In this document: positions 42,663 to 51,843 of the stretch, in pieces
How the letters are laid out: each line of letters starts with the position of its first letter
Numbering within the stretch: position 1 is the first letter of the stretch
The notes under the pieces: model-generated
What the model was told of the DNA's origin: nothing
Databases searched by the model: none
What the model saw: only the letters and a program-made list of their open reading frames with translations
Assembly (NCBI GenBank): GCA_028873965.1
Contig: JAPPMU010000068.1
Location: 17,530 to 81,529 of the forward strand
Direction: 5' to 3'
Source: Chloroflexota bacterium
GTDB lineage: Bacteria > Chloroflexota > Dehalococcoidia > Lucifugimonadales > UBA3495
Length of the DNA stretch: 64,000 nucleotides
Position numbers and translations under genes: made by a program

Positions 42663-44693
42663 ATGCTCTATCAGCGCTACCGCTATTCCCAGTGGGATGG
42701 CACACAGCAGATTTTCGATGTCGATGCCAGCGAGGTGATGGACGCCCTTTCGGATGACCTGCTGCAGCACGGCGATTTGGCGCGTGCCCTGCGCGATCTA
42801 TTCCGCAACGGGATGCAGAACCGCGACGGCTCCCAGATGCCCAACCTGCGTCAACTTATGGAGCAACTGAAGCAGCAGCGCCGCCAGCAGTTGCAGCAGA
42901 GCAACCTGGACTCAGTGGTCGACGACCTCAAGGAGCGGATGGACGAAATCCTCCGCACCGAGCGGGAAGGCATCCAGCGCCGGCTTGACGAAGCCGCCGA
43001 CCAGCCGGAGCCGGCCGACATGGAGGGCAAGGAGCAGCAGCGGGCCCTGAACCGGATGCTCCAGGACCGCGCCCAACGCAACCTCGACAAGCTGGATGAC
43101 CTCCCCGACAGCCTGGGCGGGCAGATACAGGAGTTGATGGAATACGACTTCATGGACCCCGACGCCCAGCAGATGTTCCAGGAACTGCTGGATATGCTCA
43201 AGGGCCAGATGGCCCAGAACATCTCCCAGCAGATGCAGGACCAGATGCAGAACATGACGCCGGAGCAGATGGAGGCCATGCGTCAGATGATGCAGGACCT
43301 CAACCAGATGCTCCGGGACCGCATGGAGGGCCGCGACCCCAACTTTGAAGGGTTCATGCAGAAGTGGGGCCCCATGTTCGGCGACGACCCACCGCAGAGC
43401 CTCGACGAACTTATGGAGCGCATCCAGCAGCAGATGGCCCAGATGCAATCGCTGATGGACAGCCTGTCCCCCGACATGCGCCGCGAGCTGGAAGACGCCA
43501 TGCAGTCCGCCATGGACCCGCGCCTCATGGACGAGATGTCTGAGTTCGCCAGCCTGATGCAGTCGCTGATGCCGCCGGACGAGTTGGCCCGCCAGTACCC
43601 GTTCCTGGGCGACGACAGCATGACACTGGAACAGGCAATGGAAGCCATGCGCCAGATGCAGGACTTGGACCAGCTGGAACAGTCCCTCCAGCAGGCCATG
43701 CGCACCGGAAACCTGGACGATGTCGACCCGGAGCAACTGGCCGAACTCCTGGGCGAGGAAGCCCGTCGGGCATGGGAGGAGCTGGATCGCCTGCGCCAGC
43801 TGCTCAAGGACGCCGGTTACATCACCGACGACGACAAGCTCAACCTGACCGCCCGTGGCATCCGACGCATCGGCCAGAAAGCCATGCGCGAGGTGTTCCA
43901 GCAGCTCAAGAAAGACCGCATCGGCAACCACGACCTGGACACCCGCGGCGCCGGCGGCGATCTCCTCGGCGACACCAAGACCTACGAATTCGGCGACCCG
44001 CTGCAATTGGACCTGCAAACCACGGTGAAAAACGCCATCGTCCGCGGCGGCCCCCAGGTACCCGTCAAGCTGCGGCCCGACGACTTCGAGATCTATCGCA
44101 ACGAGCACATGACCCGCTCCGCCACCATCGTGCTGTTGGACCAGAGCCGCTCCATGGGCCTGTTCAACAACTGGGCGGCGGCGAAAAAGGTCACGCTCGC
44201 GTTGTTCGCCCTCATCCGCCAGCAGTACCCCAGGGACACCCTCCATGTCGTCGGGTTCTCCGACTATGCCCGCGAGCTGGAGGAAGAGGACCTGGCCGGG
44301 CTCACCTGGAACAATTGGGTATCCGGCACCAACCTGCACCACGCCTTGATGCTGTCCCGCAAGCTCCTTTCCCGCGAAAAGGGCGGCACCCGTCAGATCC
44401 TGGTGATCACCGACGGCGAGCCCACCGCACACCTGGAGGGCGAGCAGGCCTACTTCTCCTATCCGCCCAGCTACCGCACCGAACTGGAAACTCTGAAAGA
44501 GGTGCGGCGCTGCACCCAGGAAGGCATCGTCATCAACACGTTCATGCTGGAGAACAGCTACCAGCTGGTCAACTTCGTGGACCGGATGACGCGCATCAAC
44601 CGCGGCCGGGCTTTCTACAGCAGCAGCGAAAACCTGGGCGAGTACGTCCTGGTCGACTACATCAACAACCGGCGCAAACGGGTTTCGGGCTGA
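42663..44693 (+). CDS. Large VWA-domain protein with Met/Gln-rich helical region
   Basis: A 676-residue protein. Residues about 60-440 are almost entirely helical and very rich in Met, Gln, Asp and Arg, with many QxMQxxM-type phrases. The C-terminal VWA domain has the complete MIDAS: DQSRS at 493-497, Thr in SGTN at about 556 and Asp in TDGEP at 584. Proteins of this kind usually pair with a MoxR/ChlI-type AAA chaperone, but none is present; the ATPase upstream is of the OLD type. The ATG at 42663 has GGAGG ahead; frames beginning at 42573 lack similarity. It may belong to the same transcript as the ATPase and TOPRIM genes (gap 99 bases). Confidence 0.82.
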   Translation: MLYQRYRYSQWDGTQQIFDVDASEVMDALSDDLLQHGDLARALRDLFRNGMQNRDGSQMPNLRQLMEQLKQQRRQQLQQSNLDSVVDDLKERMDEILRTEREGIQRRLDEAADQPEPADMEGKEQQRALNRMLQDRAQRNLDKLDDLPDSLGGQIQELMEYDFMDPDAQQMFQELLDMLKGQMAQNISQQMQDQMQNMTPEQMEAMRQMMQDLNQMLRDRMEGRDPNFEGFMQKWGPMFGDDPPQSLDELMERIQQQMAQMQSLMDSLSPDMRRELEDAMQSAMDPRLMDEMSEFASLMQSLMPPDELARQYPFLGDDSMTLEQAMEAMRQMQDLDQLEQSLQQAMRTGNLDDVDPEQLAELLGEEARRAWEELDRLRQLLKDAGYITDDDKLNLTARGIRRIGQKAMREVFQQLKKDRIGNHDLDTRGAGGDLLGDTKTYEFGDPLQLDLQTTVKNAIVRGGPQVPVKLRPDDFEIYRNEHMTRSATIVLLDQSRSMGLFNNWAAAKKVTLALFALIRQQYPRDTLHVVGFSDYARELEEEDLAGLTWNNWVSGTNLHHALMLSRKLLSREKGGTRQILVITDGEPTAHLEGEQAYFSYPPSYRTELETLKEVRRCTQEGIVINTFMLENSYQLVNFVDRMTRINRGRAFYSSSENLGEYVLVDYINNRRKRVSG

Positions 44694-44722
44694 TCACGAC
44701 GGTTTCGCACTAGCCGCGTCGG

Positions 44723-44752
44723 TTGCGGCTGCCGAGGCTCCTTTGGTAAAAT
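44723..44752 (+). promoter_or_regulatory. Promoter of tRNA-Ala
   Basis: TTGCGG (44723-44728) and the extended -10 TGGTAAAAT (TAAAAT at 44747-44752) are 18 bases apart. They lie 36 bases before the tRNA. Confidence 0.6.
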
Positions 44753-44788
44753 AGCGATCCACTCAGGCGCAAGCGCCGGTGGCTCCGT

Positions 44789-44864
44789 GGGGCTGTAGCT
44801 CATTTGGGAGAGCGCTTCAATGGCATTGAAGAGGTAGCGGGTTCGATTCCCGCCAGCTCCACCA
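44789..44864 (+). tRNA. tRNA-Ala (anticodon GGC)
   Basis: A complete 76-base cloverleaf. The acceptor stem GGGGCTG pairs with CAGCTCC (one G-U), the D arm is GCTC/GAGC, and the anticodon stem CTTCA/TGAAG holds a loop with GGC at 44822-44824. The T arm GCGGG/CCCGC has the TTCGATT loop. CCA is encoded. It has its own promoter and terminator. Confidence 0.96.
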
Positions 44865-44894
44865 CTTTCCCCCTCAACTAACCTTCAGGAAACG

Positions 44895-44930
44895 GCGTTT
44901 CGTGCTTGATTTGAGCACGAAACGCTTTTT
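44895..44930 (+). terminator. Intrinsic terminator of tRNA-Ala
   Basis: A perfect 12-bp stem (GCGTTTCGTGCT / AGCACGAAACGC) with a seven-base loop is followed directly by TTTTT. Confidence 0.9.
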
Positions 44931-45010
44931 CTTTGCCGATTACGCGGGTCCGGATTCGCCGCCGTCCGCGACGAGCGAGGCGCCCGTCCGCTCAGAGAGA
45001 TCAGGCCTAC

Positions 45011-45793
45011 CTACCGGGACTGCGGTCCCCAAGTCGCTCCAAATTCAGCCCTCGATACCAGTTCGCCGGTCAGGGTTTCGGCGGTCTGTCCCGCCAGCCA
45101 CACGCCCGGCGCTGCCAGGGCATCGGGCTGGATCATGGGAATGTGAGACGTTCCCGGCCAGTCCCCCCGACGATTCATCCAGGTGTCCACCCGGCCGGGC
45201 TCGAAGACGTTGACGGCGATGTTGTGCGGCCTGACCTCTTCCGCCAGGCTGAAAAACATCCTCTCCAGCGCGGCCTTGCTCATCGAATAACCGACCCGTC
45301 CCTCACGGTAGTTCCTGGCCGAGCCCGAGGTGACGCAGTAGATCGAACCGCCCTCGCCTCTGGCTATCATCGACGGCAGCACGTACTTGCACAGGAGCAG
45401 CGGGCCGCGCACGTTGACCGCCAGGCACTGGTCCAGCAGCTCAACGTCCAGGTCAACCACCGGCGACTCGCAGTCCATGCCCGCGTTGCACACGAGGACA
45501 TCGATCCGGCCAAAATGGTCCAACGTGGTATCGACCAGATTTTGAATGTCCTCGACCCGCGCCACGTCGCAGCGGACCGGGAGCGCAGAGCCTCCACTGG
45601 AGGTGATCTGCGCGGCGGTGTCGCGGATGTCGCCCGACCCGTACTTCTCGTACTCGGTCCCGGCCGACCGGTCTTCCTCGGTGCGAGACGCCACGACCAC
45701 GCTCGCGCCGGCCTCTCCCAACCCCAGGCAGATGGCTCGCCCGATGCCGCGGCTACCGCCCGTCACAATCGCTACTTTTCCGTCAAGCCTCAT
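45011..45793 (-). CDS. Short-chain dehydrogenase/reductase (SDR)
   Basis: A 260-residue classical SDR with VTGGSRGIGRAI as cofactor motif, CNAG in place of NNAG, and the catalytic TSGSARNYREGRVGYSMSK (Ser...Tyr-x3-Lys). It has a short insertion after strand 2 (EEDRSAGTEYEKYG). It reduces or oxidises an alcohol/ketone with NAD(P). It lies 93 bases after a GMC oxidoreductase gene on the same strand, so the two may act on successive steps of one alcohol oxidation. Confidence 0.87.
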   Translation of the reverse strand: MRLDGKVAIVTGGSRGIGRAICLGLGEAGASVVVASRTEEDRSAGTEYEKYGSGDIRDTAAQITSSGGSALPVRCDVARVEDIQNLVDTTLDHFGRIDVLVCNAGMDCESPVVDLDVELLDQCLAVNVRGPLLLCKYVLPSMIARGEGGSIYCVTSGSARNYREGRVGYSMSKAALERMFFSLAEEVRPHNIAVNVFEPGRVDTWMNRRGDWPGTSHIPMIQPDALAAPGVWLAGQTAETLTGELVSRAEFGATWGPQSR

Positions 45794-45886
45794 TTCATCC
45801 TGCCTGTCACGAAACTACGTAAGATCAAATCGCGGCGAGCATATATCGTCGATCCGGCGCTCGCAAGCCGCATATCCCGCCCCGGC

Positions 45887-47509
45887 TCACCGGCCTTCCC
45901 GGATAAAGTCCGCCACTCGTTCCGCCAGCATTATCACCGCCGGATTGATGGGCGCGCGCACCAGGTCGGGCATGATCGACGCGTCGACGATGCGCAGCCC
46001 TTCCATGCCGTGGACTTTGCCGTACTGGTCCACCACCGCCAGCGCATCGTCTGACGGTCCCATCCGGCACGTGCACGATATGTGCGAGTAGGTTGTCGCT
46101 TCCCGCAACAACCACTGATCCAACGCGTCGTCGCTGGCCAGGTCACCGTCCTCGGGTTCGATGCGTCTCCCCAGAAGCGGAGCAAGTTCGTGTCGTTCCG
46201 CCAAATCCAAGGCCAAGCGAATTCCGGCCCGCAGCCGATCCCGGTCAAACGGTTCGGACAGGTAGTTGTAGTGCATGGCCGGCTGCACTCGATGGTCGGA
46301 CGAGGTTAGCGTCAATTCCCCTTGGCTTGCCGGCAACAGCAGGGCCACCATCATCTCGAAGTGGCGGCCACCGCTGACCTCACCAAAACTTGACCCCGGC
46401 GCCGCCGCCGCCGCGAGCGCGCCTCCCTTGACGCGCGGCACGGCGGGTCCCGAAAGGCTGATCCCCAGATCGTTCCGCAAATTCGAGCCGGGAGCGGTCA
46501 GTCGCAGCGCAGCGCCGCCAGCACCGCGATTGGACGAAGCGGTGAAACCGTCGCCAACTTCCCAGGTGACGTACACCTTGGGGTGGTCTTTCAGGTTCCG
46601 CCCCACCCCCGGGATGTCCTGAACGATGGGGATTTCGAGCCTCTCCAATTGCTCCGCCGGCCCCACGCCGGAGAGCAGCATCAGGTGTGGCGAGCCCACC
46701 GCGCCGGCGCTGAGGATGACCTGATCGGCTTCGATGGTGAACGTCTCGCCGCCGCTTTCCACCAGCAGACCGGTAGCGCGGTTGCCTCGAAAGAGAACCC
46801 GGCGGGCCTGGCAGTTTGGTCGCACGGTCAGGTTGAGCCGGTGGCGGGCCTGGCCCAGGTAGCCCAGGGCGGTGCTGAAACGCACCCCGTTGTGGTTGTT
46901 GGTGACGCCCGGCCCGACCCCGTTGGAGTCCGGATGGTTGTGGTCTTCGGCCTCCTCGTAGCCGCTGGCCCGGCAGGCGTTGAAGAAGGCCCTCTGTGAA
47001 GCATCCCAGGCGTCCGGATTGGAATGGTGGACGAAGATGGGGCCGTCGGAGCCGTGATAGTCGCCGTGTTGGTCCATGTCGGTTTCCGATCTGCGGAAGA
47101 ACGGCAGGACTTTTTCGTAACTCCATTCGTCGTTGCCCCGGGCGGCCCAGGCGTCAAAATCCTCCGGCACGCCACGGTAGAAGGCGGAAGAGTTGATGGC
47201 GCTGGAGCCGCCGGTAACCTTGCCCCGAGGCACCAGCATCGGCGGCGCCAGGTCGGTCGCGGTTGCCGTGAACTGCCAGTTGTGCGGGTCGGTGGCCAAC
47301 CATGCCGGGTGTCCAGCGGCGGTCCGCACCGCCGGCGGAACCGGAGCGGCCGCGAAGCCGTACTTCAACTCGTCGGGCAGCAGTTCAAAGTCGGGGTAAT
47401 CGGGGCCCGCTTCCAATAGCAGCACCGAGCATCCCGGGTCTTCGGATAGCCGAGCCGCCAGCGTCGAACCGGCAGAACCCGCTCCGACAATCGCCACATC
47501 GTATCTCAT
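45887..47509 (-). CDS. GMC family flavin oxidoreductase
   Basis: A 540-residue FAD enzyme with VGAGSAGSTLA, EAGPDYPDF, GGSSAINSSAF and the FAD-domain SGVGPAEQL block. The C-terminal active-site region reads SHISCTCRMG, with Cys where the other copies have Gly, and the second catalytic position is Asn in APINPAVIM. An insertion of about 25 residues near residue 370 (RVKGGALAAAAAPG) is absent from the paralogues. It starts 21 bases after the beta-helix gene, so both are in one transcript. Confidence 0.92.
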   Translation of the reverse strand: MRYDVAIVGAGSAGSTLAARLSEDPGCSVLLLEAGPDYPDFELLPDELKYGFAAAPVPPAVRTAAGHPAWLATDPHNWQFTATATDLAPPMLVPRGKVTGGSSAINSSAFYRGVPEDFDAWAARGNDEWSYEKVLPFFRRSETDMDQHGDYHGSDGPIFVHHSNPDAWDASQRAFFNACRASGYEEAEDHNHPDSNGVGPGVTNNHNGVRFSTALGYLGQARHRLNLTVRPNCQARRVLFRGNRATGLLVESGGETFTIEADQVILSAGAVGSPHLMLLSGVGPAEQLERLEIPIVQDIPGVGRNLKDHPKVYVTWEVGDGFTASSNRGAGGAALRLTAPGSNLRNDLGISLSGPAVPRVKGGALAAAAAPGSSFGEVSGGRHFEMMVALLLPASQGELTLTSSDHRVQPAMHYNYLSEPFDRDRLRAGIRLALDLAERHELAPLLGRRIEPEDGDLASDDALDQWLLREATTYSHISCTCRMGPSDDALAVVDQYGKVHGMEGLRIVDASIMPDLVRAPINPAVIMLAERVADFIREGR

Positions 47510-47530
47510 GGTTTACCTCAAAGGGGATCG

Positions 47531-48679
47531 TCAGAATCGGTAATCGCGGGCGTTTCGCTCGTAGCTGTTACGTTCCAGGGTAAGGTCGTGGTCGTCGGTC
47601 ACCAGGATGCCGCACTCTCGGGAGTCTGCGACCCGGTTGCCCGAAACGGTGCAGTGACGCCTGGGGTTGCCCGCGGTTCCCGGCGTTTGCGGCGCAGGGT
47701 CGCTCCACAGCCGGATGCCGTTGCGGTTTTCCTCGATACGGTTACCCTCGATGACATTCCCCTGCCCGTGCTCGATGGCGATGCCGTCGAAGCGGTTGGT
47801 CCGGATTTCGTTGCCACGCACCGCCGAGTCGGTCGAGTAGCCCAGCCAGAACCCATAGTTCGAATAATTGGCGATGTTGCCTTCAAACACGTTGCCCGAG
47901 GTGAACACTGCCTCGAAAGCGTTGTTGGGCGAATGGCTGGCGTCATTGCGGGCTACGAAATTGTCGCGGGAAGGTTCGCCGTGGTGTCCCCGGATGAAGA
48001 AACCGTCGCCGCTGTAGCGCAGGCTGTTGCCGGTTATCCGGTTGTGGTTGGAACCGTCCTCCAGCAGTATCCCCGCCGAGTCCGCAGTGTCGCACCAGAA
48101 GCGGTCGGTGTAGCGGATGCAGTGCTCGGCCTGGTTGTCCGATATCTCGTTGTGGCTGGACCGCAACAGGTAAATCCCCACGTTGCCGCAGTACGAGGCG
48201 TGGTTGCCGGAAATCACGTTGTGGTCCGAACGGATCAGGCTGATGCCGTTGAAATTGTTGCCGGTTTGGTTGTTCTCGATGGCGCTGTGGCGCACGCGAC
48301 GGAGATAGATCCCGCCGCCGAACCCTTCCTCCACCGGCCCGCTGATGTCCGGCAGCCATCCGGCGTCCAGGGGATTGGTATTGTCCGACACGACGCAGCC
48401 TCGGATGTTGAGGTTGCTCACGTTGTCGGCGTGTATGCCGTAGTGGAAACTGATCACGGTCCCATTGGCGATGGTGACGTCCTCGCAATCATGGACCCAA
48501 ATCCCCACACCACCTTTCCTTTCGCCGTCCAACACTACGCCAGAAAGGTCTAACATCACCCCGTCAGTGCGGATTTCGATGACGGCGCCGGGCGCGGATT
48601 GGGTCTCAAGCCCCGGGTATTGGGACGGTACGAACGTGCCCCTGGTGTACCGGTCCGGGGTCACGCGGACGTCGATCAT
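47531..48679 (-). CDS. Right-handed beta-helix (NosD/PbH1-type) protein
   Basis: A 382-residue protein made of parallel beta-helix repeats with recurring N-x-I-x-x-N phrases (NHNVISGNHAS, SHNEISDNQAE, NHNRITGNSLR, NVIEGNRIEENRNG). Such folds occur in periplasmic NosD, carbohydrate lyases and epimerases. No signal peptide is visible and the product starts with MIDVRVTPDRY, so it is cytosolic or its start is upstream. There is no catalytic motif I can identify. It probably opens the operon with the GMC and SDR genes. Confidence 0.8.
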   Translation of the reverse strand: MIDVRVTPDRYTRGTFVPSQYPGLETQSAPGAVIEIRTDGVMLDLSGVVLDGERKGGVGIWVHDCEDVTIANGTVISFHYGIHADNVSNLNIRGCVVSDNTNPLDAGWLPDISGPVEEGFGGGIYLRRVRHSAIENNQTGNNFNGISLIRSDHNVISGNHASYCGNVGIYLLRSSHNEISDNQAEHCIRYTDRFWCDTADSAGILLEDGSNHNRITGNSLRYSGDGFFIRGHHGEPSRDNFVARNDASHSPNNAFEAVFTSGNVFEGNIANYSNYGFWLGYSTDSAVRGNEIRTNRFDGIAIEHGQGNVIEGNRIEENRNGIRLWSDPAPQTPGTAGNPRRHCTVSGNRVADSRECGILVTDDHDLTLERNSYERNARDYRF

Positions 48680-48771
48680 CAGAGCGCACCAGGGCGCCTG
48701 CCCGAAGCGGCGATTGCCTGAAGAATACGGAGACTCACCACGCTATCGCGCCGACACCGTCAGCAGGCGGG

Positions 48772-49029
48772 TCAGTTCAGGCTGGGCCTGCCAACTGATC
48801 CGCCGGAGCCGAACCCGGGGTGGTCGTCCAGGTCCGAAGCGTCATCCTGGTGCTGGCCGCGCAGGACGCAGTGGCCGCAAACCTTGCAAACCGGATGCCG
48901 GTTGGCGAATTTCGGATGGGGGATGTTGCACGTCGGGCTGTCGGGGCGCTCACACCGGGGGCACCCGTCACACCTGCGGTGGCCGGTTCCCTGCCCGGTC
49001 TGCGTTCGTGGTTCCAGTACCGTAACCAT
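48772..49029 (-). CDS. Small Cys-rich protein, probable zinc ribbon
   Basis: An 85-residue soluble protein with seven Cys: CDGCPRC near residue 20, an isolated Cys in SPTCNIP, and CKVCGHC near residue 48. The spacing fits one or two zinc-binding sites. The C-terminal 30 residues are acidic and Gly-rich. No family is recognised. The ATG at 49029 has a modest GAAGGGG site. It lies between the LigB-type dioxygenase gene and the beta-helix gene on the same strand, and either partner may be related. Confidence 0.5.
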   Translation of the reverse strand: MVTVLEPRTQTGQGTGHRRCDGCPRCERPDSPTCNIPHPKFANRHPVCKVCGHCVLRGQHQDDASDLDDHPGFGSGGSVGRPSLN

Positions 49030-49130
49030 GATCGACCCCTTCCCCTCGGGTTATGGCCAATGTGACCGCCGCACTGATGATTTATCCGGTGCGGCGGACT
49101 CTGGCTATTAGGCTGTTGCCGGGCGAGCTA

Positions 49131-50102
49131 TCAGTTCCAGATGGCGGCTACGCGGTACGCCAGCTGGGTGTTTGACTCCCGAACGTCGACGATCTCGGCC
49201 GGAACGTCGCCCAGGATGCCCAGCGCGATGATCCAGTTCAGGATCTCGTGGTCTCCGGAGTCCTGGATCTCCTCGGGGGTGAGTTCCGCCAGCTTGCTCC
49301 CCTTGCCGGAGCGCACCATTTCCAGATAGCGGCGGTCGGTCTCGACGTCGATCTCCCGGCACTGGAACTTGTGGGCCAGGAAGCTGTGCGACCAGCTGGA
49401 GGACGCCACCACGGCGACTCGCTCGTCCCTGGTGTCCAGGAACCGCCGGATTCCCTCCCCCAGTTGGTAGCACCGCTTGGGCGTGGGACGCGGGGGATAG
49501 TCGGGGCCGGCCTCTTCGCCATAGCAGTTTACGAACAGCGGCAGCAGCGGGAACCGGCCGTCGGGGTCCAGGAAAACCAGCGGGTTGATGATGGCGTGGG
49601 CCAGTCCCCAGTCCCAGCCCTTGAGCGCGCTGGAGGACGCCATGTCGAACCCGTCCCGTATCAGGAAGTTGCGCAGGTCCCGGGAAAACTCCTTGGGGCA
49701 CTGGAATGTAAACTTCGTTTCGGGTTCCGCGTCCCACAGGTTGGTGCGGGCCGCTCCACGCTGGAAGGGATAGCCGTCGACTTCGGCGCCGGTGTACAAA
49801 CAGAAGGGCGGCAGGTTGTCTTGCAGGAAGTTCTCCGCCTGGTCGTCGCCGATTACCATGACGACATCCGGCTCCCATTCGTGGAGACGGTCCCGCATGA
49901 TCTCGAAAGACTCGACGACCTTCTTCTGGTCGCTGATGTCCCGGCTCAGCCCGTTGTCGTCTCCCAGTTCTGCCAGCAGTTGCGCGGGAGCCTCGTAGCC
50001 GGGCACGCGGGCAAATATTCGCTCCCGGCCCTTGGCCCATACCTCGGGCGGCGTCAGGATGATGGGGCCGTGAGAACAGCCCAGACCCAGTAGTTCAGCC
50101 AT
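49131..50102 (-). CDS. LigB-type extradiol dioxygenase family protein
   Basis: A 323-residue protein of the class III extradiol dioxygenase superfamily (protocatechuate 4,5-dioxygenase beta, LigB). It starts MAELLGLGCSHGP, with the iron-ligand His in GCSHGP near residue 11, and has MVIGDDQAENF followed by a second loop. ALKGWDWGLAH and VVASSSWSHSFLAHKFQCRE supply further conserved His residues. It should cleave a catechol-type ring between hydroxylated and neighbouring carbons using Fe(II). The ATG at 50102 has GGGAGG; an ATG 15 codons upstream is not supported. The alpha-type LigA partner is not seen nearby. Confidence 0.82.
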   Translation of the reverse strand: MAELLGLGCSHGPIILTPPEVWAKGRERIFARVPGYEAPAQLLAELGDDNGLSRDISDQKKVVESFEIMRDRLHEWEPDVVMVIGDDQAENFLQDNLPPFCLYTGAEVDGYPFQRGAARTNLWDAEPETKFTFQCPKEFSRDLRNFLIRDGFDMASSSALKGWDWGLAHAIINPLVFLDPDGRFPLLPLFVNCYGEEAGPDYPPRPTPKRCYQLGEGIRRFLDTRDERVAVVASSSWSHSFLAHKFQCREIDVETDRRYLEMVRSGKGSKLAELTPEEIQDSGDHEILNWIIALGILGDVPAEIVDVRESNTQLAYRVAAIWN

Positions 50103-50180
50103 TTTGTCCTCCCAACGAGCCGGAATACTCGCACAATTCGGGTGCATTTGCGCGATTGTAGGGACACCCGTGGAGGACTG

Positions 50181-51464
50181 TCAATTTGGATCGGTTACCG
50201 TCGCGATTGGCGGTCGCAGCTGCACGGTCAGAGTTGCGGTGGAGCCCTGTCCGGCAGTCGATTCCAGGACCACGCTGCCGCCGTGGACACGGGCCACCTC
50301 CGCCGCCTGGCAGAGCCCCAGCCCGGCGCCCTGGTTGTCTCCCACTTTGGTGGTGTAGAACGGCGTCAGAGCCTTCTCCAGCACTTCCGGCTCCATGCCG
50401 CACCCCTCGTCACTGACGGTAATGCAACCCGCTTCCTTGTCGGCTTCGATTGACACGGTGATGCGGGGCGCTGACTTGCCGGCGCTTTCCACAGCTTCGC
50501 AGGCGTTCTGGACCAGGTTCATCACGGCCAGGGCCATGCCCTCGGGGAGGGCCAGGCATTGCGGGTCGGACGGATCCTCCCGTACTTCCACCACGGGCTG
50601 CTTGCCGCCATTGACCGCGACATAGGCGTCCAGAGCGGCTCGAACCGACTGCCGCACCAGGAGGTTGAGGCCGACCTCCTGCCAGACTCCGCTGCTGGTT
50701 CCCAGGCTGAGCATCCCCTGAAGGATGCGGTCGGCGCGGCCGATATTCCGACGGATGTGGTCCATGTTGGCACGGAGTTCGCTGCTGATCTCCGCGACTT
50801 CCGCATCGTCGCGGTCTTCGCGGTTCAGCGTCTCCATCAGTTCATCCAGCAGTTCGGCGGAGCCGTCGCAGAAGTTGGAAACGAAGTTGAGCGGATTCCT
50901 GATCTCGTGGGCCACCCCAGAGGCCAGGTCGATCATCTCGCCCAGCTTCTGCTGGGCCACGATCTGATCCTGCGCTTCGCGGAGATCCGACAAGGCCAGG
51001 TCCAGCTCCCGGTTCCGGGTTTCCAGGTCGGCGTTGGCGGCGGCCAGTTCGGCGCTGAGTTTCTCGACCAGCTGGAGCCGGACGACCTCGATTGAACGCA
51101 GCCGCAGCGTTTCCAGCGCCTGGCAGGCCTTGGACACTTCGTCGTTGCCTCGGGGCTCGATGCGATGCTCGTAGTCCCCCATGCCAAGTCGCCTGATCCA
51201 AGCCTCGACTGCGATTGTCCGGAGGCCCACCCAGACTACCAGCACCGTCTTGGCAGCGACTATCGTCCAAGCCAGGGCCGACAGGGCGACCAGCGCCCAA
51301 TTTCCCCAGAAGATCGAGGCTACCAGCAGCGCCGCCAGCAGGACGTGGGTCACCCCGATCAGGAGGAAGTGCTGCACCGAGTAACGCCGGAGACTGAAGC
51401 GAGACGTCCCGAAGGGGTCATTACCCCCAACCCCGTGCTCGGGCGAGGTTTGTACGTTTGCCAT
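50181..51464 (-). CDS. Sensor histidine kinase, orphan
   Basis: A 427-residue membrane kinase. Two membrane helices lie at about 33-52 and 58-80, followed by a HAMP-like segment, a long coiled coil (about 115-175) and the dimerisation domain with phospho-acceptor His186 in ASGVAHEIRNPLNF. The ATPase domain has NLVQNACEAV (N box), VSDEGCGM (G1), FYTTK (F) and GAGLGL (G2). There is almost no periplasmic domain, so the signal is probably sensed in the membrane or cytosol. No response regulator gene is next to it. Confidence 0.9.
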   Translation of the reverse strand: MANVQTSPEHGVGGNDPFGTSRFSLRRYSVQHFLLIGVTHVLLAALLVASIFWGNWALVALSALAWTIVAAKTVLVVWVGLRTIAVEAWIRRLGMGDYEHRIEPRGNDEVSKACQALETLRLRSIEVVRLQLVEKLSAELAAANADLETRNRELDLALSDLREAQDQIVAQQKLGEMIDLASGVAHEIRNPLNFVSNFCDGSAELLDELMETLNREDRDDAEVAEISSELRANMDHIRRNIGRADRILQGMLSLGTSSGVWQEVGLNLLVRQSVRAALDAYVAVNGGKQPVVEVREDPSDPQCLALPEGMALAVMNLVQNACEAVESAGKSAPRITVSIEADKEAGCITVSDEGCGMEPEVLEKALTPFYTTKVGDNQGAGLGLCQAAEVARVHGGSVVLESTAGQGSTATLTVQLRPPIATVTDPN

Positions 51465-51550
51465 CCGTCGCTCCTTGTGATTCGGAACGGGTCGATGGGT
51501 AACAGTTCAGCCTTGAGGGAAAGCGAGCAGTTGCCAGCCGGCGCGCAACG

Positions 51551-51805
51551 TCAGTTTCGCTCTTCCGGGATCAGGCCGGCCGCGAGTAGGGCGTCGCGCA
51601 GGGCGTCGCCCGAAATGGCGTATCGGGCAGACCATCCGGTATCGGGTTGACCCGCCATGCCACGAGTCCACACCACGAGGACGCCGGCCTCCTCGTCCAT
51701 ATCCTCCGGGACCGTGGAACGTTCAATCTGAGATCTGGACACCAGGGCCCATTCCTCGGTAGAGAACATGAGACGATTGTTGCTGGTTGATGCCGGTTCA
51801 GGCAT
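51551..51805 (-). CDS. Small hypothetical protein
   Basis: An 84-residue soluble, acidic protein with an AGG-type ribosome site (AGGAG, eight bases before the ATG at 51805). It carries a Trp-rich middle (EEWALVSRS, VVWTRGM) and ends in ALRDALLAAGLIPEERN. No known family or motif was recognised. It lies 38 bases after the stop of the NAD-dependent oxidoreductase gene on the same strand, which suggests co-transcription. Confidence 0.55.
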   Translation of the reverse strand: MPEPASTSNNRLMFSTEEWALVSRSQIERSTVPEDMDEEAGVLVVWTRGMAGQPDTGWSARYAISGDALRDALLAAGLIPEERN

Positions 51806-51843
51806 TGAGTGTCTCCTGGTTGCAAGCTGGCGAAAGACTATCT

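Noticed and set aside
42912..44432. Open frame of 506 codons on the minus strand
   Set aside because: Shadow of the VWA gene; no domain and no ribosome site.
47193..47399. Small plus-strand frames over the GMC gene
   Set aside because: They have no ribosome sites and lie opposite a conserved coding region.
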